Counted from the first letter of the stretch, positions 41,884-51,662 are shown. The stretch is 64,000 nt of DNA from Mycolicibacterium sphagni (GCF_002250655.1 NZ_NOZR01000001.1:341134-405133); one strand, 5' to 3'. Notes: generated by a model from the sequence alone, not told the origin. Program-made: numbers and translations.

Positions 41884-44169
41884 GTGATGGTGAATGACGT
41901 GTGGCCGCCGGGAGCGACGACGGGACCGCGCGTCACGCTGACCAACGCCGACAAGGTGCTCTATCCGGCCACCGGCACCACCAAAGCCGATGTGTTCTCC
42001 TACTACACCGCCATCGCCGAGGTGATGCTGCCGCACATCGCCGGCCGCCCGGTGACCCGAAAGCGTTGGCCGAACGGGGTCGACGAGTCGGCCTTCTTCG
42101 AAAAGCAACTCGCCAGTTCGGCACCGGACTGGCTGGATCGTGCGACGGTGGAGCATCGCTCGGGTAGCACCACCTATCCGATCATCGACAGCTCGACAGG
42201 GCTGGCATGGATCGCTCAGCAGGCCGCACTGGAAGTCCATGTGCCGCAATGGCGTTTCACTGCCGATGGAAAGCCTGGTCCGGCAACGCGTTTGGTGTTC
42301 GACCTCGACCCAGGCGAGGGTGTGACGATGCCGCAGTTAGGCGAAGTGGCCAACGCCGTCCGCGAGCTGATGGACGATATCGGGCTGGCGGTCTATCCGC
42401 TGACCAGCGGGAGCAAGGGGCTGCATCTGTACGCGCCGTTGGCCGAGCCGGTCAGCAGTAAGGGAGCGGTGGTGCTGGCCCGCAGGGTGGCCCAGCAGCT
42501 GGAGCAGAGCATGCCCACGCTGGTTACCGCGACGATGACCAAGAGCCTGCGGGCGGGCAAGGTCTTCCTGGACTGGAGCCAGAACAACGGGGCCAAGACC
42601 ACGATCGCGCCGTACTCGCTGCGAGGCCGGGAGAATCCGACGGTCGCCGCCCCGCGCACATGGGACGAAATCGGCGATCCGAAGCTGCGCCACCTGGAGT
42701 ACCGCGAGGTGCTGGCCCGGGTGGCCGAACACGGTGATCTACTGGCCGATCTGGATCCCGACGTGCCGCGTTCCGACCGGCTGACCACGTACCGCAGCAT
42801 GCGCGATCCCGCCAAGACACCCGAGCCGGTACCTCGTGTATCGCCCGCGGTCGGGAACAACAACACCTTCGTCATCCAGGAACACCACGCCCGCCGGCTG
42901 CACTATGACTTCCGGCTGGAGCGCGACGGTGTGCTGGTGTCGTGGGCGGTGCCGAAGAACCTGCCGGAAACCCCGGCGGTCAACCACCTCGCCGTGCACA
43001 CCGAGGATCACCCGCTGGAATACGCGACATTCTCCGGCGACATCCCGAAGGGGGAGTACGGCGGCGGCAAGGTGGTCATCTGGGATTCCGGGACGTACGA
43101 GGCGGAGAAGTTCCGGGACTCCGGGGCGGACAAGGGCGGCGAGGTCATCGTGGACCTGCACGGCCAGCGGATCTCGGGGCGCTACGCGCTGATTCAGACC
43201 AACGGCAACCAGTGGCTGGCGCACCGGATGAAGGAACAGCCTGCGCCGCACTTGCCGGACTATGCGCCGATGCTGACGACGTTGGGTTCGGTCGAGAAAC
43301 TGACCAGGGCGCAGTACGGATTCGAGGGCAAGTTCGACGGCTATCGGCTGCTGGTCGAGATCGCTGAAGGCGAGCTGCGGCTGCAATCCCGCAGCGGGCG
43401 GGACCTCACCGCCGAGTATTCCCAATTGCAATCGCTGGCAACCGATCTCGCTGGTCACGACGTCATCCTCGACGGTGAATTGGTGGCGCTCGATGCCGAC
43501 GGAGTCCCGAGCTTCGGCGAACTACAGAATCGTGCGCGTGCTACCAGGATCGAGTTCTGGGCGTTCGACATCCTGCGGCTCGACGGGCGCTCGCTCCTGA
43601 AGGCGAAGTACCGCGACCGGCGGAATGTGCTGGAAACCTTCGCCGAGGGAACGGATTTGATCGTGCCACCGCTGATCGACGGCGACGGGACTGACGCATT
43701 GGAGTTCTCCCACGTGAAGAAGTGGGAAGGTGTCGTTGCGAAGAAGTGGGACTCGACGTACCGGCCGGGCCGGCGGTCGGCGTCGTGGATCAAGCAGAAG
43801 CTCTGGCGGACCCAGGAGGCCGTGATCGGCGGCTGGCGCGAGGGAAACGGCGGCCGCTCGAGCGGGATCGGCGCGCTGCTGCTCGGTATTCCCGACGAGG
43901 GCGGCCTGCGGTTCATCGGCCGGGTGGGCACGGGATTTTCCGACAAGGAACTGGCGCGGCTCAAGAAGATCCTCGAACCGCTTCACGCCGACGAATCACC
44001 CTTCAGCACAACACTTCCGAGGCTGGACGCCAAGGGCGTCACCTATGTGCGCCCAGATATGGTGGGGGAGGTGCGCTATGGCGAGTGGACGTCCGACGGC
44101 CGGCTGCGCCACCCAAGCTGGCGCGGCCTGCGGCCCGACAAGGAACCGTCGGACGTGGTGCGGGAGTAG
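41884..44169 (+). CDS. ligD: ATP-dependent DNA ligase D (polymerase - phosphoesterase - ligase)
   Basis: 761 residues, end-joining repair enzyme that fills, trims and seals breaks held by Ku. Order as in mycobacteria: primase-type polymerase (about 15-300; DLDPGEG near 140), phosphoesterase (about 325-450; HHARRLHYDFRLERDG and HTEDHPLEYATFSG), ligase (about 455-761; adenylated Lys in FEGKFDGYR near 483, ILDGELVALD, EGVVAKKWDS). Start is GTG 41884 or ATG 41887. All catalytic motifs are present. Confidence 0.95.
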   Translation: MMVNDVWPPGATTGPRVTLTNADKVLYPATGTTKADVFSYYTAIAEVMLPHIAGRPVTRKRWPNGVDESAFFEKQLASSAPDWLDRATVEHRSGSTTYPIIDSSTGLAWIAQQAALEVHVPQWRFTADGKPGPATRLVFDLDPGEGVTMPQLGEVANAVRELMDDIGLAVYPLTSGSKGLHLYAPLAEPVSSKGAVVLARRVAQQLEQSMPTLVTATMTKSLRAGKVFLDWSQNNGAKTTIAPYSLRGRENPTVAAPRTWDEIGDPKLRHLEYREVLARVAEHGDLLADLDPDVPRSDRLTTYRSMRDPAKTPEPVPRVSPAVGNNNTFVIQEHHARRLHYDFRLERDGVLVSWAVPKNLPETPAVNHLAVHTEDHPLEYATFSGDIPKGEYGGGKVVIWDSGTYEAEKFRDSGADKGGEVIVDLHGQRISGRYALIQTNGNQWLAHRMKEQPAPHLPDYAPMLTTLGSVEKLTRAQYGFEGKFDGYRLLVEIAEGELRLQSRSGRDLTAEYSQLQSLATDLAGHDVILDGELVALDADGVPSFGELQNRARATRIEFWAFDILRLDGRSLLKAKYRDRRNVLETFAEGTDLIVPPLIDGDGTDALEFSHVKKWEGVVAKKWDSTYRPGRRSASWIKQKLWRTQEAVIGGWREGNGGRSSGIGALLLGIPDEGGLRFIGRVGTGFSDKELARLKKILEPLHADESPFSTTLPRLDAKGVTYVRPDMVGEVRYGEWTSDGRLRHPSWRGLRPDKEPSDVVRE

Positions 44170-44220
44170 GCCTGCCAGCAGAACTGCTGCTACCAACCAC
44201 TCGTACCTGTGTCGTATCGC

Positions 44221-44555
44221 TCAGTCCTTGAAGACGTCGAAGGTCCCGACGGTGGCGTGACTGAACTTCTAGCGCGCTGAGCAACAATGCCCCGTTCGTG
44301 TCGCGGACCCACCGATCCCGGTACTCCACGAGTGTCGAGAACGTCTGATCGGCCAGGTCTCCGCGGCCCATGTGAAGTTCCTGGACGTAGCAGGTGCTGG
44401 TCGCCGTCGTAGGGGTGCCGTCGACCAAGACGTTGCCGATGAGGTACTGGGTTGTCCCACTCACGTCGGTCCATAGCAACGGTGAACTGCAACAGGCGCC
44501 GGCTTATCTGTTGGTGGGCCGGCATTTCGGCGAGTTCGATGTCGTCAGAGTTCAC
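44221..44555 (-). pseudogene. Broken SnoaL/NTF2-like gene
   Basis: The 5' part (GTG 44555; DDIELAEMPAHQQISRRLLQ then FTVAMDRREWD) and the 3' part (GTTQYLIGNVLVDGTPTTAT, STLVEYRDRWVRD) are in different frames and lie about 50 residues too close together, so a deletion and frameshift have removed the middle. A further frame change near the end would restore TVGTFDVFKD before TGA 44221. Relative of the intact SnoaL-like gene just upstream, which it overlaps by 11 bases. Confidence 0.7.
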
Positions 44556-44994
44556 TGAGGGTCTGCACTCGAATCCGCACCAACCGGACCTTAGCGATGC
44601 GCCATTCGCCATCTTCCCTGACGTACTCGTCTCGGTAATGCCCAACTCCGGTGATGCCAATACGCTCGCCGGAGGCGGCTCGGGGCCACTCGACGATGTC
44701 CTGCATCGCCCAGATGCCGGTGGCGGTGTCGGGGCCGGTGAATATCAACTCGGGGGTGTGCCCGTGATGAGCGCTTACCGCGCCGCTCACGGAGGCGAGC
44801 ACCTTGGCGGCGATCTCCTCCCTGCCGCGGAAGACGAGGTCGACCTCGGGTACTTCGAGGACGGCGTCCTCGGTGAAGACCGTCGCGAAGCCTTCCTGGT
44901 CTCGCAGGTCCAGGAAGCGAAAATACCTGGCGCGCAGTTCCTTCAGTTGTTCCCGGTCGAGAAGCTCGCGCAGGATGTCCTCGGTGTTCGGCAT
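44545..44994 (-). CDS. SnoaL/NTF2-like polyketide-cyclase-fold protein
   Basis: 149 residues. ELLDREQLKELRARYFRFLD, FATVFTEDAVLEVPE, GREEIAAKVLASV and GITGVGHYRDEYVRED mark the cone-shaped NTF2-like fold used by small isomerases, dehydratases and dioxygenase partners. Lies 22 bases after the SDR gene on the same strand, so a shared pathway step is likely. Substrate unknown. Confidence 0.78.
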   Translation of the reverse strand: MPNTEDILRELLDREQLKELRARYFRFLDLRDQEGFATVFTEDAVLEVPEVDLVFRGREEIAAKVLASVSGAVSAHHGHTPELIFTGPDTATGIWAMQDIVEWPRAASGERIGITGVGHYRDEYVREDGEWRIAKVRLVRIRVQTLSEL

Positions 44995-45016
44995 GTGTGT
45001 CCCTTTCCCGGGGGGT

Positions 45017-45742
45017 TCAGGCGGCGGTGCCGCGGTCGACGGACAACACCGCGCCGGTAACCGACGCTGCGGCGTCCGAGGCGAGGTAGGCGATGGCGTC
45101 GGCGACGTGGCTCGGCGGCATGAATCCGTAACGGGCTCCCGAGCTTTCCATCAGCAGAGCCCAGTCGAGGTCGGAATTGGCGTGCTCGGCGGCCGCGCTG
45201 ACCGGCATGTCCGTCTGCACACCTCCGGGGCAAATGGTGTTGACCCGGATACCGTCGGCCGCCAACTCGATTGCGAGCGACTTCATCAGCATGATGACGC
45301 CTGCCTTGGAGGCGCAGTACGCGGCTTGGTAGGGCTGGCCGCGTAGACCGGCGATCGAGGCGATGGTGACGATGTTGCCCTTGCTCGCGCGCAGGTGCGG
45401 CAGGGCGGCGCGGGAGATCAGCATGGGGCCGGTCAGGTTCACGCTGAGATGGCGCTGCCAAGTGGCGAGGTCGAGGTCTTCGAACTTCCGGAATTGGTCG
45501 ACGCCGGCCACGTTTGCGACCACGTCGAGCCCGCCCAAGCGTTCGGTTGCCGTGGTGACGGCGGCATGCACCGAGGCTTCATCGCCGACGTCACAAGCAA
45601 CGATGCCCTCACCCGGCGTTAAGTCCAAGCCCACCACCGAGGCGCCTTCGGCCTCGAACAGTTCGACCGTCGCGCGACCGACACCGCCGGCCGCCCCAGT
45701 GACCAGCACCCGTTTACCAATGAATCGATCACCCACAGGCAT
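45017..45742 (-). CDS. Short-chain dehydrogenase/reductase
   Basis: 241 residues. TGAAGGVGRA cofactor loop, NVAGV, Ser in IVTIASIAG and YCASK active-site pair. First gene of the unit SDR - SnoaL-like - broken SnoaL-like, divergent from the IclR regulator. The control region between them has a pair of TCGATATT repeats. A paralogous SDR is encoded on the other side of the regulator. Confidence 0.85.
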   Translation of the reverse strand: MPVGDRFIGKRVLVTGAAGGVGRATVELFEAEGASVVGLDLTPGEGIVACDVGDEASVHAAVTTATERLGGLDVVANVAGVDQFRKFEDLDLATWQRHLSVNLTGPMLISRAALPHLRASKGNIVTIASIAGLRGQPYQAAYCASKAGVIMLMKSLAIELAADGIRVNTICPGGVQTDMPVSAAAEHANSDLDWALLMESSGARYGFMPPSHVADAIAYLASDAAASVTGAVLSVDRGTAA

Positions 45743-45764
45743 GCCTTCCCGCCGGTTGTCGATG

Positions 45765-45792
45765 TCGATATTTCGACATATGGTTCGATATT
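45765..45792. promoter_or_regulatory. Direct-repeat operator candidate of the IclR-type regulator
   Basis: TCGATATT at 45765-45772 and 45785-45792, exactly 20 bases apart (two helical turns). The second copy ends at the regulator's ATG. Probable self-regulation and control of the divergent SDR. Confidence 0.5.
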
Positions 45793-46701
45793 ATGACGAC
45801 GAAGGTAGACCCCGCAGAGTCTCAGCGTCAAGGGATCTCGCCACCGACAGAGCGCGTCGTCGCCGTCGTGGAACTGTTGGGAGCCAACCCTGACGGCCAG
45901 TTCACACTGGCCGAGATCTGCCGCCGCCTCCAGATCAGCCGCGCCACAGGCCACGTGATACTGACTACCTTGGCCGCCCACGATTGGGTCACCCGCGACC
46001 CTGTCACAGCCGCCTATTCCTGGGGTCCGGCGATTGCCAGCCTGGCCAATCCAACCGACACCCACCGCTGCCGCGACGACTTGCAGGCACTTGCCGCAGC
46101 GACCGGGACGCAGGTACACCTCAGCCGCAGGCAGGGGCAGACCCTCGTCATCGATCAGACCGCCGGGAACTGCTCGACCGGCCCGCGAATCGGACCCGGT
46201 CTGCGTACGCCGCTGGTGGCACCATTCGGCAGGGAATACGTGGCCTGGGCCGCCCCCGACGTCCAAAGGGCTTGGCTGGAAGCCATCGGCCAGCCCAGCC
46301 CCGCATTGCGTCGCCGAATGACGTCGATACTCAGGGAGATTCGAACCCGGGGCTTCGCCGTCGAACGACTGACCACCGAATATCTTCGGGTCTACACCGC
46401 CCTGCGTGCCCTCACCGGCGATGGCGAAGTCGACGCCATCACCGCGCAGTTGGCGCGTGCGTTCGCCGATCTCACCGTCATCGACGTCCTACCGGACGAA
46501 TTGGGCGCCAAGGCCAGCCACAACGTCGCCATCATCTCGGCCCCGATCACCGACGCCACCGGCGCTGTCACCATGTCGGTCACCGCAGCGGTATTCACCA
46601 CCGTGGACAGCGCCCGAATCCGAATGCTTGGCCAGCAGGTGAGCCGCACCGCACACAATATCGAAGCGCGCATTGCCGGTTATCCGCCCGCGGCTCCGTA
46701 G
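45793..46701 (+). CDS. IclR-family transcriptional regulator
   Basis: 302 residues from ATG 45793. Winged helix at about 15-75 (ERVVAVVELLGANPDGQFTL then AEICRRLQISRATGHVILTT), then an effector-binding GAF-like domain (VHLSRRQGQTLVIDQTAGNC ... VAPFGREYVAWAAPD). Regulators of this family usually control neighbouring catabolic genes with a small aromatic or acyl ligand. It sits between two SDR genes that it probably controls. Confidence 0.8.
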   Translation: MTTKVDPAESQRQGISPPTERVVAVVELLGANPDGQFTLAEICRRLQISRATGHVILTTLAAHDWVTRDPVTAAYSWGPAIASLANPTDTHRCRDDLQALAAATGTQVHLSRRQGQTLVIDQTAGNCSTGPRIGPGLRTPLVAPFGREYVAWAAPDVQRAWLEAIGQPSPALRRRMTSILREIRTRGFAVERLTTEYLRVYTALRALTGDGEVDAITAQLARAFADLTVIDVLPDELGAKASHNVAIISAPITDATGAVTMSVTAAVFTTVDSARIRMLGQQVSRTAHNIEARIAGYPPAAP

Positions 46702-46846
46702 CGCGCCGATTATCGCTCGGGAGCCGGGCTATGGCGCAACTGGTTGCCAGTGAAGAGATGAAAGAGACTGCAGTGCAGCTGTATTCAGTCCCCATTCTTT
46801 GAGTGTACGGAGCGGAATGTGGTGACACCAGGCGCGTGTACCGTTT

Positions 46847-46897
46847 ATGTCCACCTAGAAGCAGTGTCCACCTACAAGCAGTGTCCACCTAGAAGCG
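46847..46897. repeat. Three tandem 17-bp repeats before an SDR gene
   Basis: Consecutive copies at 46847, 46864 and 46881 of RTGTCCACCTASAAGCR (17 bases, 1-3 differences between copies). The last copy ends 4 bases before the AGGGGAGG ribosome site of the SDR gene at 46918. It could be a regulator-binding array. The remainder of 46702-46846 has no visible gene. Confidence 0.75.
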
Positions 46898-46917
46898 AAG
46901 GGGAGGACCAACACCAA

Positions 46918-47658
46918 ATGTCCGCATTGCAAGGAAAGATCGCATTGGTTACCGGCGCCTCGTCGGGTCTTGGAGCCGAAACGGCGCGGCTGTTGTCCGA
47001 GCAGGGCGCGACGGTGTTCGGGATCGGTCGGGATTCGGCCCGGCTGAGGTCGGTCTTCGCCAACGTTCACGGGGGCTCCCATGCGTCGTTGGACATCACG
47101 TCAGCGGAAGCATGCCGGACAGCAGTTGCACAGTGTATCAACGAATTCGGAGCTTTGGACATCCTGGTCAACGTCGCCGGACAGCATCAGATGCGGCGCA
47201 CGGAGTCGATGGCCGACGTCGACTGGGAACACGACCTTGCAGTAAATCTCCACGGCCCCTTCTATCTCTGCCGGTCGGCACTGCCGCATCTGCTCGAACG
47301 CGGTGGCAATATCGTTAATGTCGCGTCGATTGCTGGCCTCGAAGGCCAGGCCTACTCAGCCGGCTATTGCGCGGCCAAACATGGTCTCGTTGGGCTTACC
47401 CGCGCACTGGCTGTCGAGTACTCGGCAGACCGACTGCGGGTGAATGCCGTATGCCCAGGTGGCATGATCACGCCCCAGATCGAGGAGTTCAGTGCCCCAC
47501 AAGGGGCGAACTTCGAACTGATCATGCGCACTGCGTCACCGCGCGGGATGATGTCGCCGCTTTCCGTGGCCAACGTCATCGCTTTCCTCGCAAGCGATGC
47601 CGCCGCAGCCATTCACGGCGCGGTGTACCGCGTCGACAACGGCAAGGGAGCAGGTTAG
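46918..47658 (+). CDS. Short-chain dehydrogenase/reductase
   Basis: 246 residues from ATG 46918 (GGGAGGA upstream). TGASSGLGAETA cofactor loop, NVAG, VNVASIAGLEG with the Ser and YCAAK active-site pair. Similar in plan to the SDR at 45017 (both have an N-terminal cluster TGA.SG.G and the C-terminal SDAAA...GAVY/L.VD.G). Tandem 17-bp repeats precede it. The 281 bases after it (47659-47939) hold no gene I can support. Confidence 0.85.
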   Translation: MSALQGKIALVTGASSGLGAETARLLSEQGATVFGIGRDSARLRSVFANVHGGSHASLDITSAEACRTAVAQCINEFGALDILVNVAGQHQMRRTESMADVDWEHDLAVNLHGPFYLCRSALPHLLERGGNIVNVASIAGLEGQAYSAGYCAAKHGLVGLTRALAVEYSADRLRVNAVCPGGMITPQIEEFSAPQGANFELIMRTASPRGMMSPLSVANVIAFLASDAAAAIHGAVYRVDNGKGAG

Positions 47659-47939
47659 CGGTGGCCCGTTCCTGATCGCCGGCTGTGGAGTATGTCCCCC
47701 GCATTCACGTAAAGACGTTTCCGATCAGGGCAATTCGGATGTCACTTCCACCTCGCTCCACAGTCATGGACCAATTCTTGGCGACCACTCCAGCCGACCA
47801 CGAAGCATCCCCGCGCTGGAATTCAACACCCGCCGCCAACGCCACTCTGCACAAGGTTCTCAATGGCCGCTGAACTGCGCTCATGAATAGCGCACACACC
47901 AAATACTGCATCTCCGCGAGTTGACATCGAACCGCCGGA

Positions 47940-49301
47940 CTAGGCAGCGCCGGAGTCATCGGCTGGTGGGTCGGCATCGTTTTCCAACAGCCTCTCGGGG
48001 TGGTGGTAGTCGTTGACGCCGCCGCGCAGTATGGGGAGCGCGGGTGGTGGGATCCATTCGGTGTGGCCGTCTGCGAGTTTTCGGGTGGCCCAGCCGCCGC
48101 TTTCGACGAGTTGGTTGTCGGGGTCGCAGGCCAGGCCGAGGTCGTCGATGTCGGTGTTGCCGCCGTTTTTCCAGTCTGTGGCGGCGTGGTGCACGCTGCT
48201 GTGGTAGCCGGGTGCGTCACAGCCTGGTCGAGTACACCCGCGATCCTTGGCGTGCAGGATGATTCGCTGGTCGGCTGATGCGATGCGTTTGGTGCGGCCC
48301 AGCCACAACGCCCGCCCGTTCACCCCGTCGAACAGGGCGAGGTAGTGGTAGGCGTGGGTGGCCATCCGGATCACGTCGGGGATCGGGATCACGGTGCCGG
48401 CGGCGGTGACCGCATAGCCGGTCTTGGCGTGGAGGTCCTGCAGGGTGGCCGACACGATGACCGTGACCGGTAAGCCGTTGTGCTGACCGAATGTCGGATC
48501 ACCGAGTTGCCCGCGGACTAACGCTGTGAGGGCGTCGTGCTGGCGCTGACCGTAACTGCGCAGATCTCGTTGTGCGCCTTCCTCACTGGGCGTGATGCTC
48601 GGGCTCTCGTCGTCGGGGTTGCACACACCCGGGGCGGCGAATTTGGCGAACCAGGCGTCCAACTCCGAGCGCAGTTCGGGGTCGGCAATCAGCCGACCCA
48701 CACTCATGCCGTCGACTTGTTGACCCCCGCACCAGACGAACCCGCGCTTGCGGGCCCGGTCGGTGTCGGAGAATGTCCCGTCGGGGTTCAGATGCAGTGC
48801 CAGCCGGTGGGCGACTTTCTCCAACTGGTCCGGCCGCAGAATCGTCGCCTTGTCCGCCAGCGACCGTTCGGCTTTGTCCACCTCGACCGGCGACACATGA
48901 TCGGGCAGATCGCGGAAGAACGTCTGGATCACCCGCAGGTGCTCGCCGTCGAGTTGTCCGTCGTGCCAGACTTTCGCGGTCTCGGGCAGCGCCGGCGGCA
49001 ACAGTTCCCCGGTCAACGTGGTGCGTGGCGCGAGCTGCTCGGCATCGCGCATCCGGCGGCGCGCTTCCCGCGGGCTGATCCGCAACACATCGGCCACCGC
49101 AATCCCCACCGGCGGGCAACCCGCAAACCGCTCCAACCGGGCCAGCACCGCATGCGAGAGCGCCACCTGACGCCGCCGCGCAGTCTCCAACCGCTCCAAC
49201 ACCACAAACCGCCGCGGCGGCGACAACACCTCGAGATCGACGGCACTGAGACGCTCGACAACATCGTCGAGCTCCCCCAACAACCCATCGATCGAACACA
49301 T
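47940..49301 (-). CDS. DUF222/HNH endonuclease protein (13E12 repeat family)
   Basis: 453 residues. N-terminal DUF222 (VLERLETARRRQVALSHAVL then ARLERFAGCPPVGIAVADVL) and C-terminal HNH domain with CTRPGCDAPGYHSSVHHA, HxxxDW and GLACDPDNQ. Such proteins are abundant in mycobacteria and include REP13E12, which in M. tuberculosis serve as attachment targets for phiRv1. Function unclear; HNH nuclease activity is expected. Confidence 0.85.
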   Translation of the reverse strand: MCSIDGLLGELDDVVERLSAVDLEVLSPPRRFVVLERLETARRRQVALSHAVLARLERFAGCPPVGIAVADVLRISPREARRRMRDAEQLAPRTTLTGELLPPALPETAKVWHDGQLDGEHLRVIQTFFRDLPDHVSPVEVDKAERSLADKATILRPDQLEKVAHRLALHLNPDGTFSDTDRARKRGFVWCGGQQVDGMSVGRLIADPELRSELDAWFAKFAAPGVCNPDDESPSITPSEEGAQRDLRSYGQRQHDALTALVRGQLGDPTFGQHNGLPVTVIVSATLQDLHAKTGYAVTAAGTVIPIPDVIRMATHAYHYLALFDGVNGRALWLGRTKRIASADQRIILHAKDRGCTRPGCDAPGYHSSVHHAATDWKNGGNTDIDDLGLACDPDNQLVESGGWATRKLADGHTEWIPPPALPILRGGVNDYHHPERLLENDADPPADDSGAA

Positions 49302-49334
49302 ATTCGAATACTATGTGAACGTGCCGACAAAAAT

Positions 49335-49802
49335 TCAGACCGTTGAACCCGCGATCGCTTCCTGCAGGCCACGCGTCGCGAGCTGATCGGCCAGCTCGTT
49401 GTCGGCAACGCCCGAGTGGCCCTTCACCCAGAACCACTCCACTTGGTGGCGCGCGCAAGCGGCCTGAAGGCGCTGCCACAGATCGACGTTCTTGACCGGT
49501 TCCTTGGCTGCGGTCAGCCAGCCGTTGCGCTGCCAGCCAGCCACCCACTTGGTGATGCCGTTGCGGACGTAGGTGCTGTCGGTATAGAGGTGCACCGTCA
49601 CCGGTCGGGTGAGCGCTTCCAGCGCCATGATCGGAGCCGTCAACTCCATCCGGTTGTTGCTCGTCGAACCGGGCTCGCCGCCGCACATCTCGCGGACGTG
49701 CTGGCGCATCCGCAAGACGGCGCCCCAGCCGCCCGGGCCCGGGTTGGGTCGGCACCCGCCGTCGGTGTGGATGACGACGATGTCGTCGGCGGACTCGGTC
49801 AC
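49335..49802 (-). CDS. rnhA: Ribonuclease HI
   Basis: 155 residues, full length. Catalytic Asp in [20 protein letters not shown], Glu in [16 protein letters not shown], Asp in [16 protein letters not shown] and the last Asp in [11 protein letters not shown]. It removes RNA from RNA-DNA hybrids. Its start overlaps the upstream VOC gene stop by 4 bases. Confidence 0.93.
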   Translation of the reverse strand: MTESADDIVVIHTDGGCRPNPGPGGWGAVLRMRQHVREMCGGEPGSTSNNRMELTAPIMALEALTRPVTVHLYTDSTYVRNGITKWVAGWQRNGWLTAAKEPVKNVDLWQRLQAACARHQVEWFWVKGHSGVADNELADQLATRGLQEAIAGSTV

Positions 49803-50431
49803 GTGCCGAGGATAGGCGGCGAAATCATCGCTGTCCGGACCGACATGCCCAGATCCCGATGGCGCAGTGTGGTGATCCGACGACCCGGCTGCACGGCGTC
49901 CTTCACCGGCATCGCGTGGTCACCGAAGAACGCCGCAGTCGCGTCGATGTCGGCGACGACGTACGTGATGCCCCACAGCGACGACGGACCGTCGCCGGCG
50001 ACCTCCGGTGCACCGACGACCTCGAGGATTACCGGGCCCAGCCGGAAGAAGATCTGCCGCATCGGCTGGCCGCCGAGTTCGGCGTCGCGTTCCCGGCGCG
50101 GCCGCAGTCCCGCAGCCGCCAGCGATGCAACGGTGCGGTTCAGGTCCGGGGACAGCAGCACGACGTGGTCGATCGAGGTCACGCCGTTTGCATGCGTGGC
50201 GGGCTCTGGAGGTTCGGCGTCGGACATCAAAGTCGGGATGCCGTCTAGCGCGGCATCGTCACAAAAGCCCCGCAACGTCCAGCCGAGAATGCCGGCGCCA
50301 CGCGCGCGTCCCAGCAGCCGGACCCGAACGTCGCCGATCCGGCAGACCCCGTCGCGGTCGACGCTGAAACCGGCGTCCTGCCAAGCATCGGCAGGGTCAG
50401 CGATCTGGAATTCGTCGACCGTCACGGACAT
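49799..50431 (-). CDS. VOC/glyoxalase-fold protein
   Basis: 210 residues. [20 protein letters not shown] and [20 protein letters not shown] match one paired beta-alpha unit of the vicinal-oxygen-chelate fold; the first half is more divergent. Metal-binding His/Glu are at SIDHV and ILEVV. No substrate can be inferred. Overlaps rnhA, so cotranscribed. Confidence 0.72.
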   Translation of the reverse strand: MSVTVDEFQIADPADAWQDAGFSVDRDGVCRIGDVRVRLLGRARGAGILGWTLRGFCDDAALDGIPTLMSDAEPPEPATHANGVTSIDHVVLLSPDLNRTVASLAAAGLRPRRERDAELGGQPMRQIFFRLGPVILEVVGAPEVAGDGPSSLWGITYVVADIDATAAFFGDHAMPVKDAVQPGRRITTLRHRDLGMSVRTAMISPPILGT

Positions 50432-50454
50432 GGTTGTCAGAATACTTCGACGTG

Positions 50455-51651
50455 TCAGGCCAGCATGCCGATACCTCTGCGACCGGGGCCAACTGACGGC
50501 GTGGGGTCAGTGCCCAGCGTGTGAGCCAGTACGTCGTAGTAGACATCACGGAAATCGGTGGTGGGCTTGAGATCCCCGTTGTCGAGATCAGTCAAGCTGG
50601 GCTCGTCGCCGTAGAACCCGCCGCGGACCGGTACGCCCGCGACGAAGACCGGGCCCGCGGTGCCGTGATCTGTGCCCTGTGAAGCATTGGCGTGGACCCG
50701 GCGCCCGAACTCCGAATAGGCCACGCACACAACACTCTTGCCATGCTCATCGTTGGCCATCTTCTGCAGAAACGCCGTGACTGCATCGTCGAACGTCTGC
50801 AGAAGTCGCTGCTGGGTTCCTCGCTCGTTGGCGTGGGTGTCGAAGCCGCCCAACGACGCCATGTACAAGCGGGTGGGGACTCCCGATGTTATCGCCGCGG
50901 CGATAACGTCCAGCTGTGCAACCAGCGAGTTAGCTCCTATGGCTGGTGGTGCCGTCAGCCCGTGGAATGCGGCATCGGCGGTTCGAGCTGCGCGGTAGGA
51001 GGCGCTCACCGCCGCCATCACCGGAGTGTCGGCGCCGTCCGGCGCACCCAGCGCCTGGGTGATCGGAGCGAATTGTGCAGTCGAGGAAGGGGTTTGGTTG
51101 GTGCTCAAGGCGGCCGCGGTGGTCTTGGCGCCGACGGCCATCGGCGGAAGCACTGCACCGATGTTCACGGCCCGCAGCGGATCGTCACCGGTCGCGTCGA
51201 GCCAGCGGCCAACCCATCCGGTGTTGACCGGCTCTGCCGGCGATGCGGTCTGCCAGATGTCCATCGAACGGAAATGACTGTGATCCGGGTTCGGGTAGCT
51301 GACTCCGCGCACGACGGCCAGTCGACCGCTTTTCCACTGCGTCGCCAAACCCTTGAGCGCAGGATTGAATCCGAGATCGTTGTCGATGTGCAGAACTTCC
51401 GTTGGTGCATAGGATAGTTCGGGTCGTGCATCGTGATAAGCCCCGTCGGCGTACGGGATTACCGTGTTGATGCCGTCGTTTCCGCCGTACAAGGTGATGA
51501 TGACTGCGATACCGGCACCGGCGGCAATCGGCCGCTGATCGGCGGCGCGCATCAGGTCAGGCCAGGTCACTGCGGCGGCACCCGAAACCAGGCCGATCGC
51601 ACCGACGCCGGCGCTGGCGAGGAGGAACTTTCGTCGGTTGATCTCGGGCAT
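50455..51651 (-). CDS. Tat-exported DUF1501 protein
   Basis: 398 residues from MPEINRRKFLLASAGVGAIG, a twin-arginine signal, start supported by AGGGAAAGG. DUF1501 proteins are sulfatase-fold relatives; here SYPNPDHSHFRSMDIWQTAS and SLGGFDTHANERGTQ contain the metal-ligand His/Asp of the family. Partnered 11 bases downstream of the DUF1800 gene, as in many bacteria; the pair acts outside the membrane, possibly in polymer or cell-surface processing. Confidence 0.8.
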   Translation of the reverse strand: MPEINRRKFLLASAGVGAIGLVSGAAAVTWPDLMRAADQRPIAAGAGIAVIITLYGGNDGINTVIPYADGAYHDARPELSYAPTEVLHIDNDLGFNPALKGLATQWKSGRLAVVRGVSYPNPDHSHFRSMDIWQTASPAEPVNTGWVGRWLDATGDDPLRAVNIGAVLPPMAVGAKTTAAALSTNQTPSSTAQFAPITQALGAPDGADTPVMAAVSASYRAARTADAAFHGLTAPPAIGANSLVAQLDVIAAAITSGVPTRLYMASLGGFDTHANERGTQQRLLQTFDDAVTAFLQKMANDEHGKSVVCVAYSEFGRRVHANASQGTDHGTAGPVFVAGVPVRGGFYGDEPSLTDLDNGDLKPTTDFRDVYYDVLAHTLGTDPTPSVGPGRRGIGMLA

Positions 51652-51662
51652 GATGCCTTTCC

